The position numbers and the translations under genes were made by a program. The notes under the pieces were generated by a model. It was given only the letters and a program-made list of their open reading frames with translations, made no database searches and was not told where the DNA came from. From assembly GCA_015903995.1 (NCBI GenBank), contig JABMDK010000014.1, forward strand, positions 83,875 to 117,036: 33,162 nucleotides of DNA, in the 5' to 3' direction. The DNA comes from Nitrospira sp. GTDB lineage: Bacteria; Nitrospirota; Nitrospiria; Nitrospirales; Nitrospiraceae. Shown one piece after another: positions 23,172-31,415 of this stretch (position 1 is its first letter; each line of letters opens with the position of its first letter).

Positions 23172-24562
23172 CGGTAGAATCTTCCTCCGGACACTTGGGA
23201 AATCAGCTCCTCAACTCGGCGATTGACCGCACTGAAGGGGTCCATGCAAAGGATGGTTTCCTCCCAATACCCGTTCAGCTTTAGATACGTCCAATCGACG
23301 GTATAGGATCGATTCTTGGCCCGTGCGAATCGAATGAAATCTCCCCGAACTTTCGCCCTCGTCGTTTGTGGAGGGGTGGACATCGCCCGCTGGACGGCAT
23401 CTTCCTCCACGACTCGTTCGACTAACCCGCGAGACTCCATCAGATAGTACAACCCTCTGGTCCGCTTCACATCATGGTACTGCAGATCCAGCAGCAACAC
23501 CCTCGGATCGTCCCACCCACAATTCTTCCTGTCAGCGTAGGATTGGATCAGATGTTTCTTCGTGACCCAATCGACCTGATGAATGAGTTGCATCGGATCC
23601 TCTTCCAGCTGCTGGAGCATCCGCTCCCACTTGTCGCATACATCATCGAGGATGGGTTCGTGCGCCTGTTGATTCAGATACTCCTTGGCCCGCTTGAGAT
23701 AGGCCAGCTGAATCTCGATGGCGGTCATCTGCCGGCCGTCATCGAGTTTCACCTTTTTCTTCAGCGTCGGATCCCGCGAAACCTCTCGGATCGCCTTGAC
23801 AGGATCCTCGAGCTCCAACCCATGCACCGTGTACCCCTCTTCGATCATCGACAAGACGAGCGCGGCCGTCCCCACTTTGAGGTAGGTGGCATACTCCGAC
23901 ATATTGGAATCCCCGACGATGATATGGAGGCGCCGATAGCGTTCGGCGTCCGAATGGGGCTCATCGCGAGTATTGATGATGCTTCGGGACGACGTCGTCG
24001 ACGAGGACGTCTTCTCATGAATATGTTGCGCACGCTGCGAGATGAAATACTGGGGCTTGCCGGATACCTTCAACACTTTCCCCGCCCCGCTGAACACCTG
24101 CCGGGTCACGAAAAACGGGATCAATTGTTCAGTGACTTTCCAAAAGTCGACATCGCGCCGCATGAGAAAATTTTCATGACATCCATAGGTGTTGCCAAGA
24201 GAATCCGTATTATTCTTGAAAATATAGATTTCCCCGGATAACCCTTCCTCTCGAAGCCGTTCTTCGGCAGCCGGCAAACAGGCCTCCAACAAGCGCTCCC
24301 CCGCTTTATCGTGGATCACCAGGTCCAGAATGTTATCGCACTCCGGAGTCGAATATTCAGGATGACAGCCAGTGTCTTGATAGAACCGTGCCCCGTTGAC
24401 CAAGAATGCGTTCGACGGCCAGCTGTTGGGGATCAGTCCTTCAAAGATGTACCCCAGAACTTTTTCCATGGGAAGATAGATACGACCGTTGGGGGAAAAA
24501 ATGAGGCCGTATTCGTTCTCGAGGCCGTATATCCGTTGCTTCATAGGACCACCAGACATCAT
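23168..24562 (-). CDS. pafA: Pup-protein ligase PafA
   Basis: Carboxylate-amine ligase that attaches Pup (or the related UBact) through its C-terminal Glu/Gln to lysines of target proteins. The 464-residue protein matches actinobacterial PafA along its length: IYGLENEYGLIF with the catalytic/metal Glu residues, GARFYQDTGCHPEYSTPECD with the likely base Asp63, IFKNNTDSLGNTYGCHENFL, SIINTRDEPHSDAERYRRLH, IVGDSNMSEYATYLKVGTAA and TVDWTYLKLNGYWEETILCM. It lacks the long loop seen in Dop. ATG 24562 has GAAGG six nucleotides upstream; ATG 24544 (MKQRIYG) is the homology-based alternative. It lies 72 bp after prcA. Confidence 0.95.
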   Translation of the reverse strand: MMSGGPMKQRIYGLENEYGLIFSPNGRIYLPMEKVLGYIFEGLIPNSWPSNAFLVNGARFYQDTGCHPEYSTPECDNILDLVIHDKAGERLLEACLPAAEERLREEGLSGEIYIFKNNTDSLGNTYGCHENFLMRRDVDFWKVTEQLIPFFVTRQVFSGAGKVLKVSGKPQYFISQRAQHIHEKTSSSTTSSRSIINTRDEPHSDAERYRRLHIIVGDSNMSEYATYLKVGTAALVLSMIEEGYTVHGLELEDPVKAIREVSRDPTLKKKVKLDDGRQMTAIEIQLAYLKRAKEYLNQQAHEPILDDVCDKWERMLQQLEEDPMQLIHQVDWVTKKHLIQSYADRKNCGWDDPRVLLLDLQYHDVKRTRGLYYLMESRGLVERVVEEDAVQRAMSTPPQTTRAKVRGDFIRFARAKNRSYTVDWTYLKLNGYWEETILCMDPFSAVNRRVEELISQVSGGRFYR

Positions 24563-24579
24563 GAATGGCCTTCAGACAG

Positions 24580-24609
24580 AGTATACGCCGTTTAGCGGAT
24601 CTTCAACAA
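24580..24609 (-). promoter_or_regulatory. Possible internal promoter before pafA
   Basis: In the prcA-pafA gap the minus strand reads TTGTTG (24604-24609), an 18-nt spacer, then TATACT (24580-24585). The predicted start would leave a leader of about 10-12 nt before ATG 24562. It would let pafA and the M23 peptidase be expressed apart from the proteasome core genes. Confidence 0.45.
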
Positions 24610-24634
24610 AAGAAGCCTCTACGAAAGGCAGAGG

Positions 24635-25321
24635 TCAGGGAGAGAGGATGAGTCGAACATCGGTGATCGATACCCGGCGAAACTTTCGGCCGGTACGGGT
24701 CCGGTCCAAGACCGCGACTTCCAACCCTTCCGGCTGCAGCTTTTGATTAGCCGTCTGCTCCAGCGCCGTCACACACAGCTTCAATGCTGCGTCCAAGGGC
24801 GGCGCCTGACCGGGACTTTTTTCTTTCAACACGGTGTGCACCGCCTCAGACTTGCCGCCGATTACCGCGAAGTTTTTCTCGTCGATGATGCTGCCGTCGA
24901 ATGAAATACGATAGATTTCGTTCGGGTGATTGTTGGTACCGGCCTGCACCACAAGGATCTCCACCTCAAGCGGCTTCATTTCCTGACTGAAGACGGTCCC
25001 CAGGCTTTGAGAATACCCGTTCGCCAGAGAGCGGCCCGTGACATCCTCGCGGCTGTACATGAACCCTTTGAGATCGGCGTGACGGATTCCCGCCTTTCGA
25101 AGGTTCTCGAACTCGCTATACTTACCCGCTCCCGCAAACGCAATGTTGTCATAGATTTCAGACACCTTGTGCAGCGAAGCACTCGGATTATCAGCCGTCA
25201 ACAGAATGCCGTCGACATACTCCATCGCGATGATCGAACGGCCTTTGGCAATCCCCTTCTTGGCATACTCAGCCTTATCCTGCATCATCTGTTCAGGGGA
25301 TACGTAATACGGCATCGGCAT
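24635..25321 (-). CDS. prcA: 20S proteasome alpha subunit
   Basis: Alpha-ring subunit of the bacterial 20S proteasome; it gates the chamber and docks the ATPase. At 228 residues from ATG 25321, two bases after the prcB stop, the start reads MPMPYYVSPEQMMQDKAEYA, the family N-terminus. The alpha-type pattern YAKKGIAKGRSIIAMEYVDG follows, then IYDNIAFAGAGKYSEFENLR, GYSQSLGTVFSQEMKPLEVE and FAVIGGKSEAVHTVL. It lacks the catalytic Thr of beta subunits, as expected. A longer in-frame start at 25366 lies inside prcB and is not used. Confidence 0.96.
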   Translation of the reverse strand: MPMPYYVSPEQMMQDKAEYAKKGIAKGRSIIAMEYVDGILLTADNPSASLHKVSEIYDNIAFAGAGKYSEFENLRKAGIRHADLKGFMYSREDVTGRSLANGYSQSLGTVFSQEMKPLEVEILVVQAGTNNHPNEIYRISFDGSIIDEKNFAVIGGKSEAVHTVLKEKSPGQAPPLDAALKLCVTALEQTANQKLQPEGLEVAVLDRTRTGRKFRRVSITDVRLILSP

Positions 25322-25323
25322 GA

Positions 25324-26163
25324 TTACGTCTCCCGTGAACGGCGCGCGGCCATCACATCGTTGCACACCGCACGCAGGGTGTCGTCTGATACATCGGCAA
25401 TGCCTTGAGCCGTCACAACCTTCGCCGTGGGATAAATACCCCGCACGAGATCAGGTCCGCCGGTCCCGACGTCGTCGTCTGCGGCATTGTAGAGCGCCAA
25501 CAGGGCTAGCTTGATCGCATCCCCTTCGGAAAGCTGCCGTTGAAAATGTTCGCGCATCGTGTTGCGGGCATCTTTCCCACCGGAACCGATCGCATGGTAA
25601 TCGGACTCTTCGTATCTCCCGCCCGTGATGTCGTACTTGAAGATACGACCCTCGCCGCGTTTCACGTCATACCCGACATACAACGGCATGACAACCAGTC
25701 CTTGAAACACCATCGGTAGATTGGCCTTGACCATCTGGCCCAGCTTATTCGCCTTCCCTTCACAGGAAAGCGGTACACCTTCCAGTTTTTCGTAATGCTC
25801 CAACTCGGTCTGAAATAGCTTGGCCATCTCGATGCAAGGACCGGCTGCCCCTGCAATCGCCATAGCCGACCAATCGTCGATTTTGAAGACTTTTTCGATT
25901 CGCCGATCGGCGATCTGAAACCCTTCCGTGGCGCGACGGTCTCCGGCAATCACAACCCCCTGCTGATACTTGATCGCCAGCACGGTCGTGGCAGAAGGCA
26001 CGGCAACCGACCCAACGGCACGCATCTGATCGGGAACGGCCGCCATGCCATGGTTTCGCAATGCCAACTCGGGGTGATATGTCGAGACGAAGTCAAAAAA
26101 ACTGGAGCCGTCATGGTCGGGGAGATAGGGCAGCTTCATCGTGGATTTCGAACCACCGTTCAT
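25324..26163 (-). CDS. prcB: 20S proteasome beta subunit
   Basis: Catalytic beta subunit. The ATG at 26163 overlaps the dop stop as ATGA. A propeptide of 58 residues precedes the catalytic Thr59 in AVPSA|TTVLAIKYQQGVV, very close to the 57-residue propeptide of the mycobacterial protein. Counting from this Thr as 1, Asp17 falls in AGDRRATEG and Lys33 in RRIEKVF, so the N-terminal-nucleophile triad is complete. SDYHAIGSGGKDARNTMREH and LALLALYNAADDDVGTGGPD are conserved. A Pup gene usually sits directly upstream in proteasome operons, but none fits here. Confidence 0.96.
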   Translation of the reverse strand: MNGGSKSTMKLPYLPDHDGSSFFDFVSTYHPELALRNHGMAAVPDQMRAVGSVAVPSATTVLAIKYQQGVVIAGDRRATEGFQIADRRIEKVFKIDDWSAMAIAGAAGPCIEMAKLFQTELEHYEKLEGVPLSCEGKANKLGQMVKANLPMVFQGLVVMPLYVGYDVKRGEGRIFKYDITGGRYEESDYHAIGSGGKDARNTMREHFQRQLSEGDAIKLALLALYNAADDDVGTGGPDLVRGIYPTAKVVTAQGIADVSDDTLRAVCNDVMAARRSRET

Positions 26164-27662
26164 CAAACCTTGAGTTTCTCGATCAGGGCATCGACCGAAT
26201 CCGTCGTATCGAGCAGCTCTCGCGTCAATGCCTGCGTCCCCCGATGGGGGTCCATCAGCGGCACTTTCTTGATCGTCGTATTGCCGACGTCAAACAGCAC
26301 CGACGTCCAACTGGCTCCATACAACGCCTTTGCAAACTTCCTGACACAGCGTCCACGAAAATAGGCCCTCGTTCCAGTCGGAGGATTCAATTCCGCACGC
26401 TGAATCTCATCTTCCTCAACGATCCGTTCGATGAGACGACTGCGTTCCAGGGTATAAAACAATCCCTTGTCCGGGCGAACATCATGGTATTGGAGATCCA
26501 TCAGCTTCATGCGAGGATCATCCCATCCGCAGCCTTTACGTTCCATGTAGGACTCGATCATATGCCGCTTGGCGACCCAATCCAAGGCGTTCACCAACAG
26601 CCGCGGATCGCGGTCGAGCTGGTTCAGGACATCCTCCCAACGATGCAAGACATCTTGCGTGATAGGGCTATGATCCTGCGAAGCATAAAAAGTCTTGGCG
26701 GCGCTCAGGTACGCCCGTTGGACGGCGAGAGCCGTGGTGGGCCGTCCACCGACGAGTTTCACGGTTTCCTTCACATCCAGGTCACGCGACACCTGCTTAA
26801 ACACACGGACCGGTTCGTCCAGTTCAATCTGCGGCAGATCGGCACCTGATTCCAGCAAGTCCAAGACAATGTCCAACGTTCCCACCTTCAAATAGGTGGA
26901 GAGCTCCGCCATATTGGCATCGCCCGTGATGACATGGAGTCGCCGAAACTTCGCCGCATCGGCATGCGGTTCGTCCCGCGTGTTGATGATCGGTCGTTTG
27001 ACCATCGTATTGAGGTCCATGAGACATTCGAAAAAGTCGGCGCGCTGCGAGATTTGATATTCCGCCGGACTGGTCTGATTTTCAGCCCCGACTTTTCCTG
27101 CCCCGGCGAAGATCGGTCGTGTGACGAAAAACGGCGTCAACACCCGAGCGATCCGGTCGAACGACACAGATCTCGAGACTAAATAATTTTCATGATACCC
27201 GTAGCTGTTCCCTTTGCCGTCGGAATTGTTCTTGTATAGGACATACTGCTCGCTTCCTCTCACCCGAGCCAATTCCCGAAGACATTGGGCGAGAATGCGC
27301 TCCCCGACTCGTTCGAACGCCACCACCTCCCGGGCGTTCGAGCACTCCGGCGTCGAGTATTCCGGATGAGCTCCGTCGACATAGAGACGTCCGCCGTTCG
27401 CCAACACCTTGTTCAGCTGCCGGTTATAGTCGGGATTGGGGCGCTCTCGCTCTCCATCGACTTCAAATCCTCGGGCATCCACGAGGGGATTTTCGTGCTC
27501 GTAATCCCAGAGCGCCCCCGGAGCCGGCAATCCTGGGTACTGCCCGATCACGGAAAATGAGCCTGATACAGGGTCCATCGCGGACGGATCTTTTGACGCA
27601 ATGCCGAACTCGGTTTCAGTGCCAAGTACGCGCAAGCGATTCGTGTGGGTCTGGTCTGTCAT
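26163..27662 (-). CDS. dop: Depupylase/Pup deamidase Dop
   Basis: Paralogue of PafA that deamidates Pup-GGQ to GGE and removes Pup from conjugates. The 499-residue protein from ATG 27662, seven bases after the arc stop, has LRVLGTETEFGIASKDPSA. It also carries the Dop-specific loop around residues 40-70 (PGALWDYEHENPLVDARGF). RLYVDGAHPEYSTPECSNA holds the catalytic Asp96, with KNNSDGKGNSYGYHENYLVS and PIINTRDEPHADAAKFRRLH beyond. The open frame extends to 27836 inside arc, but the extra residues are not conserved. The Dop loop shows this is not a second ligase. The presence of Dop implies the organism has a Pup-like modifier somewhere. Confidence 0.95.
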   Translation of the reverse strand: MTDQTHTNRLRVLGTETEFGIASKDPSAMDPVSGSFSVIGQYPGLPAPGALWDYEHENPLVDARGFEVDGERERPNPDYNRQLNKVLANGGRLYVDGAHPEYSTPECSNAREVVAFERVGERILAQCLRELARVRGSEQYVLYKNNSDGKGNSYGYHENYLVSRSVSFDRIARVLTPFFVTRPIFAGAGKVGAENQTSPAEYQISQRADFFECLMDLNTMVKRPIINTRDEPHADAAKFRRLHVITGDANMAELSTYLKVGTLDIVLDLLESGADLPQIELDEPVRVFKQVSRDLDVKETVKLVGGRPTTALAVQRAYLSAAKTFYASQDHSPITQDVLHRWEDVLNQLDRDPRLLVNALDWVAKRHMIESYMERKGCGWDDPRMKLMDLQYHDVRPDKGLFYTLERSRLIERIVEEDEIQRAELNPPTGTRAYFRGRCVRKFAKALYGASWTSVLFDVGNTTIKKVPLMDPHRGTQALTRELLDTTDSVDALIEKLKV

Positions 27663-27669
27663 AGGTTCG

Positions 27670-29439
27670 CTAGAGATAATGGCCGGTACTAATGGTTTCA
27701 ATCTGCCGGTGTTCGGCGGGTCCACCGCTGATGGTCCGGAGATGGATGATTTTCTCGCCCTTCTTTCCGGCGACTTTTGCCCAATCATCCGGATTGGTCG
27801 TATTGGGAAGATCCTCGTGTTCCTTGAACTCCTCACGGATGGCGCGGATCAAATCGTCCGAGCGCAGGCCGGCTCCTTCTTGCGCGATCACGCGCTTCAC
27901 GGCAAATTTTTTCGCGCGCGAGACGATACCTTCGATCAAGGCTCCGCTGGCGAAGTCCTTGAAGTACAGCACTTCCTTTTCGCCGTTGGCGTAGGTCACT
28001 TCGATGAACTTGTTTTCCTCACTGGCGGCATACATCGTCTCGACCGTCAACTCCGTCAATCGATCCACGAGCGCCTGCCTATCGCCTCCGTGCCGCTCTA
28101 AATCCTCAGCTGCAAAGGGGAGGTCCGTCGAGATGTACTTCGAGAAAATGTCCTTGGCAGCCGTGGCGTCCGGTCGTCCTACTTTGACTTTGACGTCCAA
28201 GCGTCCGGCACGAAGCACGGCCGGATCGATCAAATCCTGGCGGTTGCTGGCTCCGATGACGATAACATTGCGCAATCGCTCGACCCCGTCGATCTCCGAG
28301 AGAAACTGCGGCACAATCGTCGATTCGATATCCGAGGACACACCGGTCCCGCGAGTCCTGAAAAGCGCATCCATCTCATCAAAAAAGACAATCACCGGAT
28401 GGCCGTCATCAGCCCGTTCCTTCGCCTTCTTGAACACCTCACGCACCTGACGTTCCGACTCTCCGACGTACTTATTGAGCAATTCAGGGCCTTTCACATG
28501 CAGAAAGTAGCTCCGGATTTCTTTACCTGCACGATGGCCTAACTTCTTCGCAATCGAATTGGCGACGGCTTTGGCAATCAGCGTCTTCCCACAACCTGGT
28601 GGGCCATAGAGCAGCACCCCTTTCGGGGCGCTGAGCTTATACTCGGAGAAGACATGTGGATGCAGGAACGGAAGTTCGACCGCATCACGGACCTGCTCCA
28701 ATTCCTTTTGGAGGCCGCCGATGTGCTCATAGTCGACATCCGGAACCTCTTCCAGCACCAGCTCTTCCGCTTCGGACTTCGGCAACTTCTCAATGACATA
28801 CCCGGAGCGGGGATCATAAAGAAGATGGTCCCCTACGCTCAGCCGCTCAGCGAGCAACGGGTCGCCGAGCTCAGCCACTTTCTCTTCGTCGAAATGGAGG
28901 GTGACCAAAGCCCGCCCCCCCTCCAGCACGTCTTTGAGTCGAACGACCTCTCCCTGACTGTCGAACCCCTTCACCTCGATCACATTGAGCGCCTCGTTCA
29001 AAACAACTTCTCGGCCCTTCCGCAACTCAACACTCTTAATCGAGGGATGGAGACTGACCTTCATTTTCCGTCCCGACACATACACGTTGCCCGTTCCATC
29101 CTCATTCATGCCGGAAAAGATGGCATAGGTCGACGGAGGCGCCGTCAGCTTCTCGACCTCAGCCCGCAGAGCCTCGATCTGCGCTTTCGCGTCCTGCAGC
29201 GTCGCCACAAGCTTTTCGTTCTGTTTAGACGCCTGATCGAGTTGATACTGAGACTGGTACAGTCGACGAATTTCTTCTTCCATCGACTGAATCTGAACGC
29301 GAAGCTTCTCGACTTCACGACTGTGTTCGTCGTTCTTGTGAATCATTTCCCCACTCCCCTCGGACAACCGCTTCGTAATCTTCTTCACGGAATCGCGGAG
29401 GGACCGGAGCCGACCGGGCTGATCTTTGCGAGACGCCAT
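27670..29439 (-). CDS. arc: Proteasome-associated AAA+ ATPase (Mpa/ARC)
   Basis: Hexameric unfoldase that recognises the Pup-type tag and feeds substrates to the 20S core. The 589-residue protein has a coiled coil (about 38-98) that binds the modifier, tandem OB domains (about 100-225), and an AAA+ module with Walker A GPPGCGKT (279-286), pore-loop KYVGES (about 323) and Walker B VIVFFDEMDALF (from 349). The C-terminus ends GHYL, with the penultimate Tyr that actinobacterial Mpa uses to dock into the alpha ring. It is first in the proteasome gene block and has its own promoter. Also annotated as mpa. Confidence 0.96.
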   Translation of the reverse strand: MASRKDQPGRLRSLRDSVKKITKRLSEGSGEMIHKNDEHSREVEKLRVQIQSMEEEIRRLYQSQYQLDQASKQNEKLVATLQDAKAQIEALRAEVEKLTAPPSTYAIFSGMNEDGTGNVYVSGRKMKVSLHPSIKSVELRKGREVVLNEALNVIEVKGFDSQGEVVRLKDVLEGGRALVTLHFDEEKVAELGDPLLAERLSVGDHLLYDPRSGYVIEKLPKSEAEELVLEEVPDVDYEHIGGLQKELEQVRDAVELPFLHPHVFSEYKLSAPKGVLLYGPPGCGKTLIAKAVANSIAKKLGHRAGKEIRSYFLHVKGPELLNKYVGESERQVREVFKKAKERADDGHPVIVFFDEMDALFRTRGTGVSSDIESTIVPQFLSEIDGVERLRNVIVIGASNRQDLIDPAVLRAGRLDVKVKVGRPDATAAKDIFSKYISTDLPFAAEDLERHGGDRQALVDRLTELTVETMYAASEENKFIEVTYANGEKEVLYFKDFASGALIEGIVSRAKKFAVKRVIAQEGAGLRSDDLIRAIREEFKEHEDLPNTTNPDDWAKVAGKKGEKIIHLRTISGGPAEHRQIETISTGHYL

Positions 29440-29494
29440 ATCGGCACAACAAGAATCGGACGCGACGTCGAATGAGTGCGTGGATCAAGCGTGT

Positions 29495-29529
29495 GGTCGG
29501 ATTCTAACACCCGACCTAGAGGCGGTCAA
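29495..29529 (-). promoter_or_regulatory. arc/proteasome promoter with overlapping palindrome
   Basis: On the minus strand TTGACC (29524-29529) and TAGAAT (29501-29506) are 17 nt apart, a good housekeeping promoter with a leader of about 55 nt before arc. A perfect inverted repeat, GGTCGG-N10-CCGACC (29495-29516), brackets the -10 hexamer. A repressor bound there would block RNA polymerase. The repeat could also act as a leader hairpin if transcription starts further upstream. Confidence 0.65.
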
Positions 29530-29579
29530 CTGCAACAGGTGATTCTACGCAAGACAGGCCAACATGACCTGACGACGTG

Positions 29580-30206
29580 TCAGACCTGCAACGCATCGTT
29601 GAACTCGCGCACGGCGGAACCGATATCGGCACACGTCAACAGCGCGCCGATCACGGCGACTCCATGGGCCCCGGCTCGACGCACATCATGCACCCGTTCA
29701 CGTGTGACGCCTCCGATGGCAAAGACGGGAGCCACCGATTCACGGCAAGCATCGGTGAGAAGATCGAGTCCGAGCGGAGAGCCGAATGAACGCTTCGACG
29801 CAGTATCGAAAATCGGACCGAATATGATGTAGTCGACCCCATCATGATTCGCCCGTTGAACCTCTTCAACGGAATGCGTGGAAATCCCGATCACCCGATC
29901 GGGCCCGATGAGTCGGCGGACCGCGGAGACCGGAAGGCTGTTGGCACGAAGATGTACGCCGTCCAAGTTCAGCGCCAACACGAGATCGACACGATCGTTG
30001 AGGATCAACGGAACAGCTCGCGGTGCGGTCAATGCGTGAATCTCTTGCGCCAACGGCAGCAACTCACCCGTCGGCAAATCCCGTTCTCGAAGCTGAATGG
30101 CCGGCACACCAGCCGTGATCGCTTGACTGAGCACTGCTGAGAGGGAAGATCCTGAAACCAGGTGTCGATCAGTAACCAGAAGCAGTCGAAAGTTTACGGG
30201 AGGCAT
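29580..30206 (-). CDS. thiE: Thiamine-phosphate synthase
   Basis: Joins hydroxymethylpyrimidine diphosphate and thiazole phosphate to thiamine phosphate. The 208-residue TIM barrel shows LLLVTDRHLVSG, PAIQLRERDLPTGELL with the diphosphate-binding Q-x-R-x-K/R pattern, LILNDRVDLVLALNLDGVHL, VIGISTHSVEEVQRA, DYIIFGPIFDTASKRS and VFAIGGVTRERV. The first step shared with thiG places it downstream of thiS and thiG on the same strand, separated from thiG by a 109-bp gap holding a heptamer-repeat element. The proteasome block follows 140 bp later. A TenI-like paralogue is the alternative; motif content favours ThiE. Confidence 0.9.
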   Translation of the reverse strand: MPPVNFRLLLVTDRHLVSGSSLSAVLSQAITAGVPAIQLRERDLPTGELLPLAQEIHALTAPRAVPLILNDRVDLVLALNLDGVHLRANSLPVSAVRRLIGPDRVIGISTHSVEEVQRANHDGVDYIIFGPIFDTASKRSFGSPLGLDLLTDACRESVAPVFAIGGVTRERVHDVRRAGAHGVAVIGALLTCADIGSAVREFNDALQV

Positions 30207-30212
30207 GCTCGA

Positions 30213-30306
30213 AGACGGTTAGGGGTAAATAGTAAGGCGTCAGGGGAATGGTGAGAATTTCCTTCTCCGATCCTTTACCTTTCACCACTCACGCCTCACC
30301 CCCCCT
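30213..30306 (-). repeat. Heptamer-repeat palindromic element 4 (thiG/thiE gap)
   Basis: Plus-strand 30272-30299 is four consecutive 7-mers: CCTTTAC, CTTTCAC, CACTCAC, GCCTCAC. The other half, read on the minus strand, is a matching run (TTCTCAC, CATTCCC, CTGACGC, CTTACTA, TTTACCC). The two halves are imperfect inverted copies with GAGAA/TTCTC at the centre (30253-30267). The unit is closely related to that at 8400-8434. Confidence 0.65.
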
Positions 30307-30315
30307 TACCTGCTT

Positions 30316-31089
30316 TTACAACATTCCCTCGATCGGACTACTGGCCGTTGCATACAGCTTCCGCGGGATGCGGCCGGCCTTATAGGCCAGGCGTCCGGCA
30401 TGCACGGCATACTTCATGGCTTCCGCCATGGTGATCGGATCCCGCGCGCCGGCAATGGCCGTATTCATGAGTACCGCGTCTGCTCCTAATTCCATGGCAA
30501 ATGCGGCATCAGATGCCGTTCCGACACCGGCATCGACGATGATCGGCACCTTGATCATCTCCAGAATGATTTTGAGATTATAGGGATTGCGGATACCTAA
30601 TCCCGACCCAATCGGCGCCGCCAACGGCATGACTGCTGGACATCCCACATCGACGAGTTTCTGCGCGACGATCGGATCATCATTCGTATAGGGCAGCACA
30701 ATAAAACCTTCTTTGACGAGAATCTTGGCGGCCTCAATCAACCCCGCCGTGTCGGGAAACAATGTCCGCTCGTCGCCGAGCACTTCCAGCTTCACTAAAT
30801 CGGACACGCCGGCCGCGCGCGCCAGACGGGAGTATCGAACCGCATCCTCCACCGTGTAGCAGCCGGCCGTGTTGGGCAGAATGGTATATTTCTTCGGATC
30901 GATATAATCGAGCAGATTCTCTTTCGAGCGATCGGTGATATTCACCCGACGCACCGCGACCGTCACGACATCGGCGCCGGACACTTCAATTGCTTTCTTC
31001 GTCTCGGCAAAGTCTTTGTATTTGCCCGTTCCGACCCATAGGCGGGACTTGAACTCACGCCCCGCTATTATCAGCCGATCGTCCGCCAT
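30316..31089 (-). CDS. thiG: Thiazole synthase
   Basis: Forms the thiazole phosphate ring from deoxyxylulose 5-phosphate, dehydroglycine and ThiS-thiocarboxylate. The 257-residue barrel shows [67 protein letters not shown] with the Schiff-base Lys, [20 protein letters not shown], and [25 protein letters not shown] precedes the ATG, nine bases after the thiS stop. ThiF and a dehydroglycine source (ThiH or ThiO) are not in the window. Confidence 0.96.
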   Translation of the reverse strand: MADDRLIIAGREFKSRLWVGTGKYKDFAETKKAIEVSGADVVTVAVRRVNITDRSKENLLDYIDPKKYTILPNTAGCYTVEDAVRYSRLARAAGVSDLVKLEVLGDERTLFPDTAGLIEAAKILVKEGFIVLPYTNDDPIVAQKLVDVGCPAVMPLAAPIGSGLGIRNPYNLKIILEMIKVPIIVDAGVGTASDAAFAMELGADAVLMNTAIAGARDPITMAEAMKYAVHAGRLAYKAGRIPRKLYATASSPIEGML

Positions 31090-31098
31090 AGTGTCCTC

Positions 31099-31326
31099 TT
31101 ACAATGATCCGCCGCCGATAAACCCAAGAATCTCGACCCGATCTCCATCTTTGAGCGGCCGTTGATCAAACATCGCACGATCGAGAATTTCAAGATTCAA
31201 TTCGACCGCCACTCGCTCCGTTCGCATATCCAGATCCCGCAACAGATCGGCGACCGTTGCGCCACTGCGCCAGGTCCATACCTCCCCATTCACATGGATG
31301 TGGATTGCATCCTGCACGCCTGTCAT
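31099..31326 (-). CDS. thiS: Sulfur carrier protein ThiS
   Basis: A 75-residue beta-grasp protein that carries sulfur as a C-terminal thiocarboxylate for ThiG. Visible are IHIHVNGEVWTWRSGATVAD, VAVELNLEILDRAMFDQRPL and the closing DGDRVEILGFIGGG. Unusually the chain continues two residues past the glycines (GGGSL), whereas the working form must end in Gly-Gly. The start is uncertain: ATG 31326 overlaps a good -10 hexamer, and GTG 31317 would fit a leaderless transcript from that promoter. Confidence 0.88.
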   Translation of the reverse strand: MTGVQDAIHIHVNGEVWTWRSGATVADLLRDLDMRTERVAVELNLEILDRAMFDQRPLKDGDRVEILGFIGGGSL

Positions 31327-31354
31327 CCTATGAGAGTAGAATTCACCTTGTCAA
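31325..31354 (-). promoter_or_regulatory. Promoter of thiS, possibly leaderless
   Basis: The minus strand has a perfect TTGACA (31349-31354), an 18-nt spacer and TAGGAT (31325-31330). The predicted start of transcription falls at about 31318, downstream of ATG 31326 and next to the in-frame GTG at 31317. Either the promoter is not used as drawn or ThiS starts at GTG on a leaderless mRNA. Confidence 0.5.
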
Positions 31355-31415
31355 CAAAGCGCCCCTTGCCTGAAGGACCAGGAAAACCGCACAATAGAAC
31401 TCTACGGTCCTACAT

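Noticed and set aside
23474..24241. 255-codon plus-strand frame opposite pafA
   Set aside because: Antisense shadow of a strongly conserved gene; no ribosome-binding site or family motif.
24563..24634. Pup/UBact gene in the prcA-pafA gap
   Set aside because: 72 bp is too short, and the stretch looks like a promoter.
26061..26849. 262-codon plus-strand frame opposite dop and prcB
   Set aside because: Antisense shadow of two intact proteasome genes.
29344..29439. Arc N-terminus ending ...SEGSGE as a hidden Pup-like peptide
   Set aside because: It is in frame with arc, is only 31 residues, has no stop after the Glu and reads as the natural basic N-terminal extension before the coiled coil.
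28654..29475. 273-codon plus-strand frame opposite arc
   Set aside because: Antisense shadow of the ATPase gene; arises from strong GC-rich codon bias.
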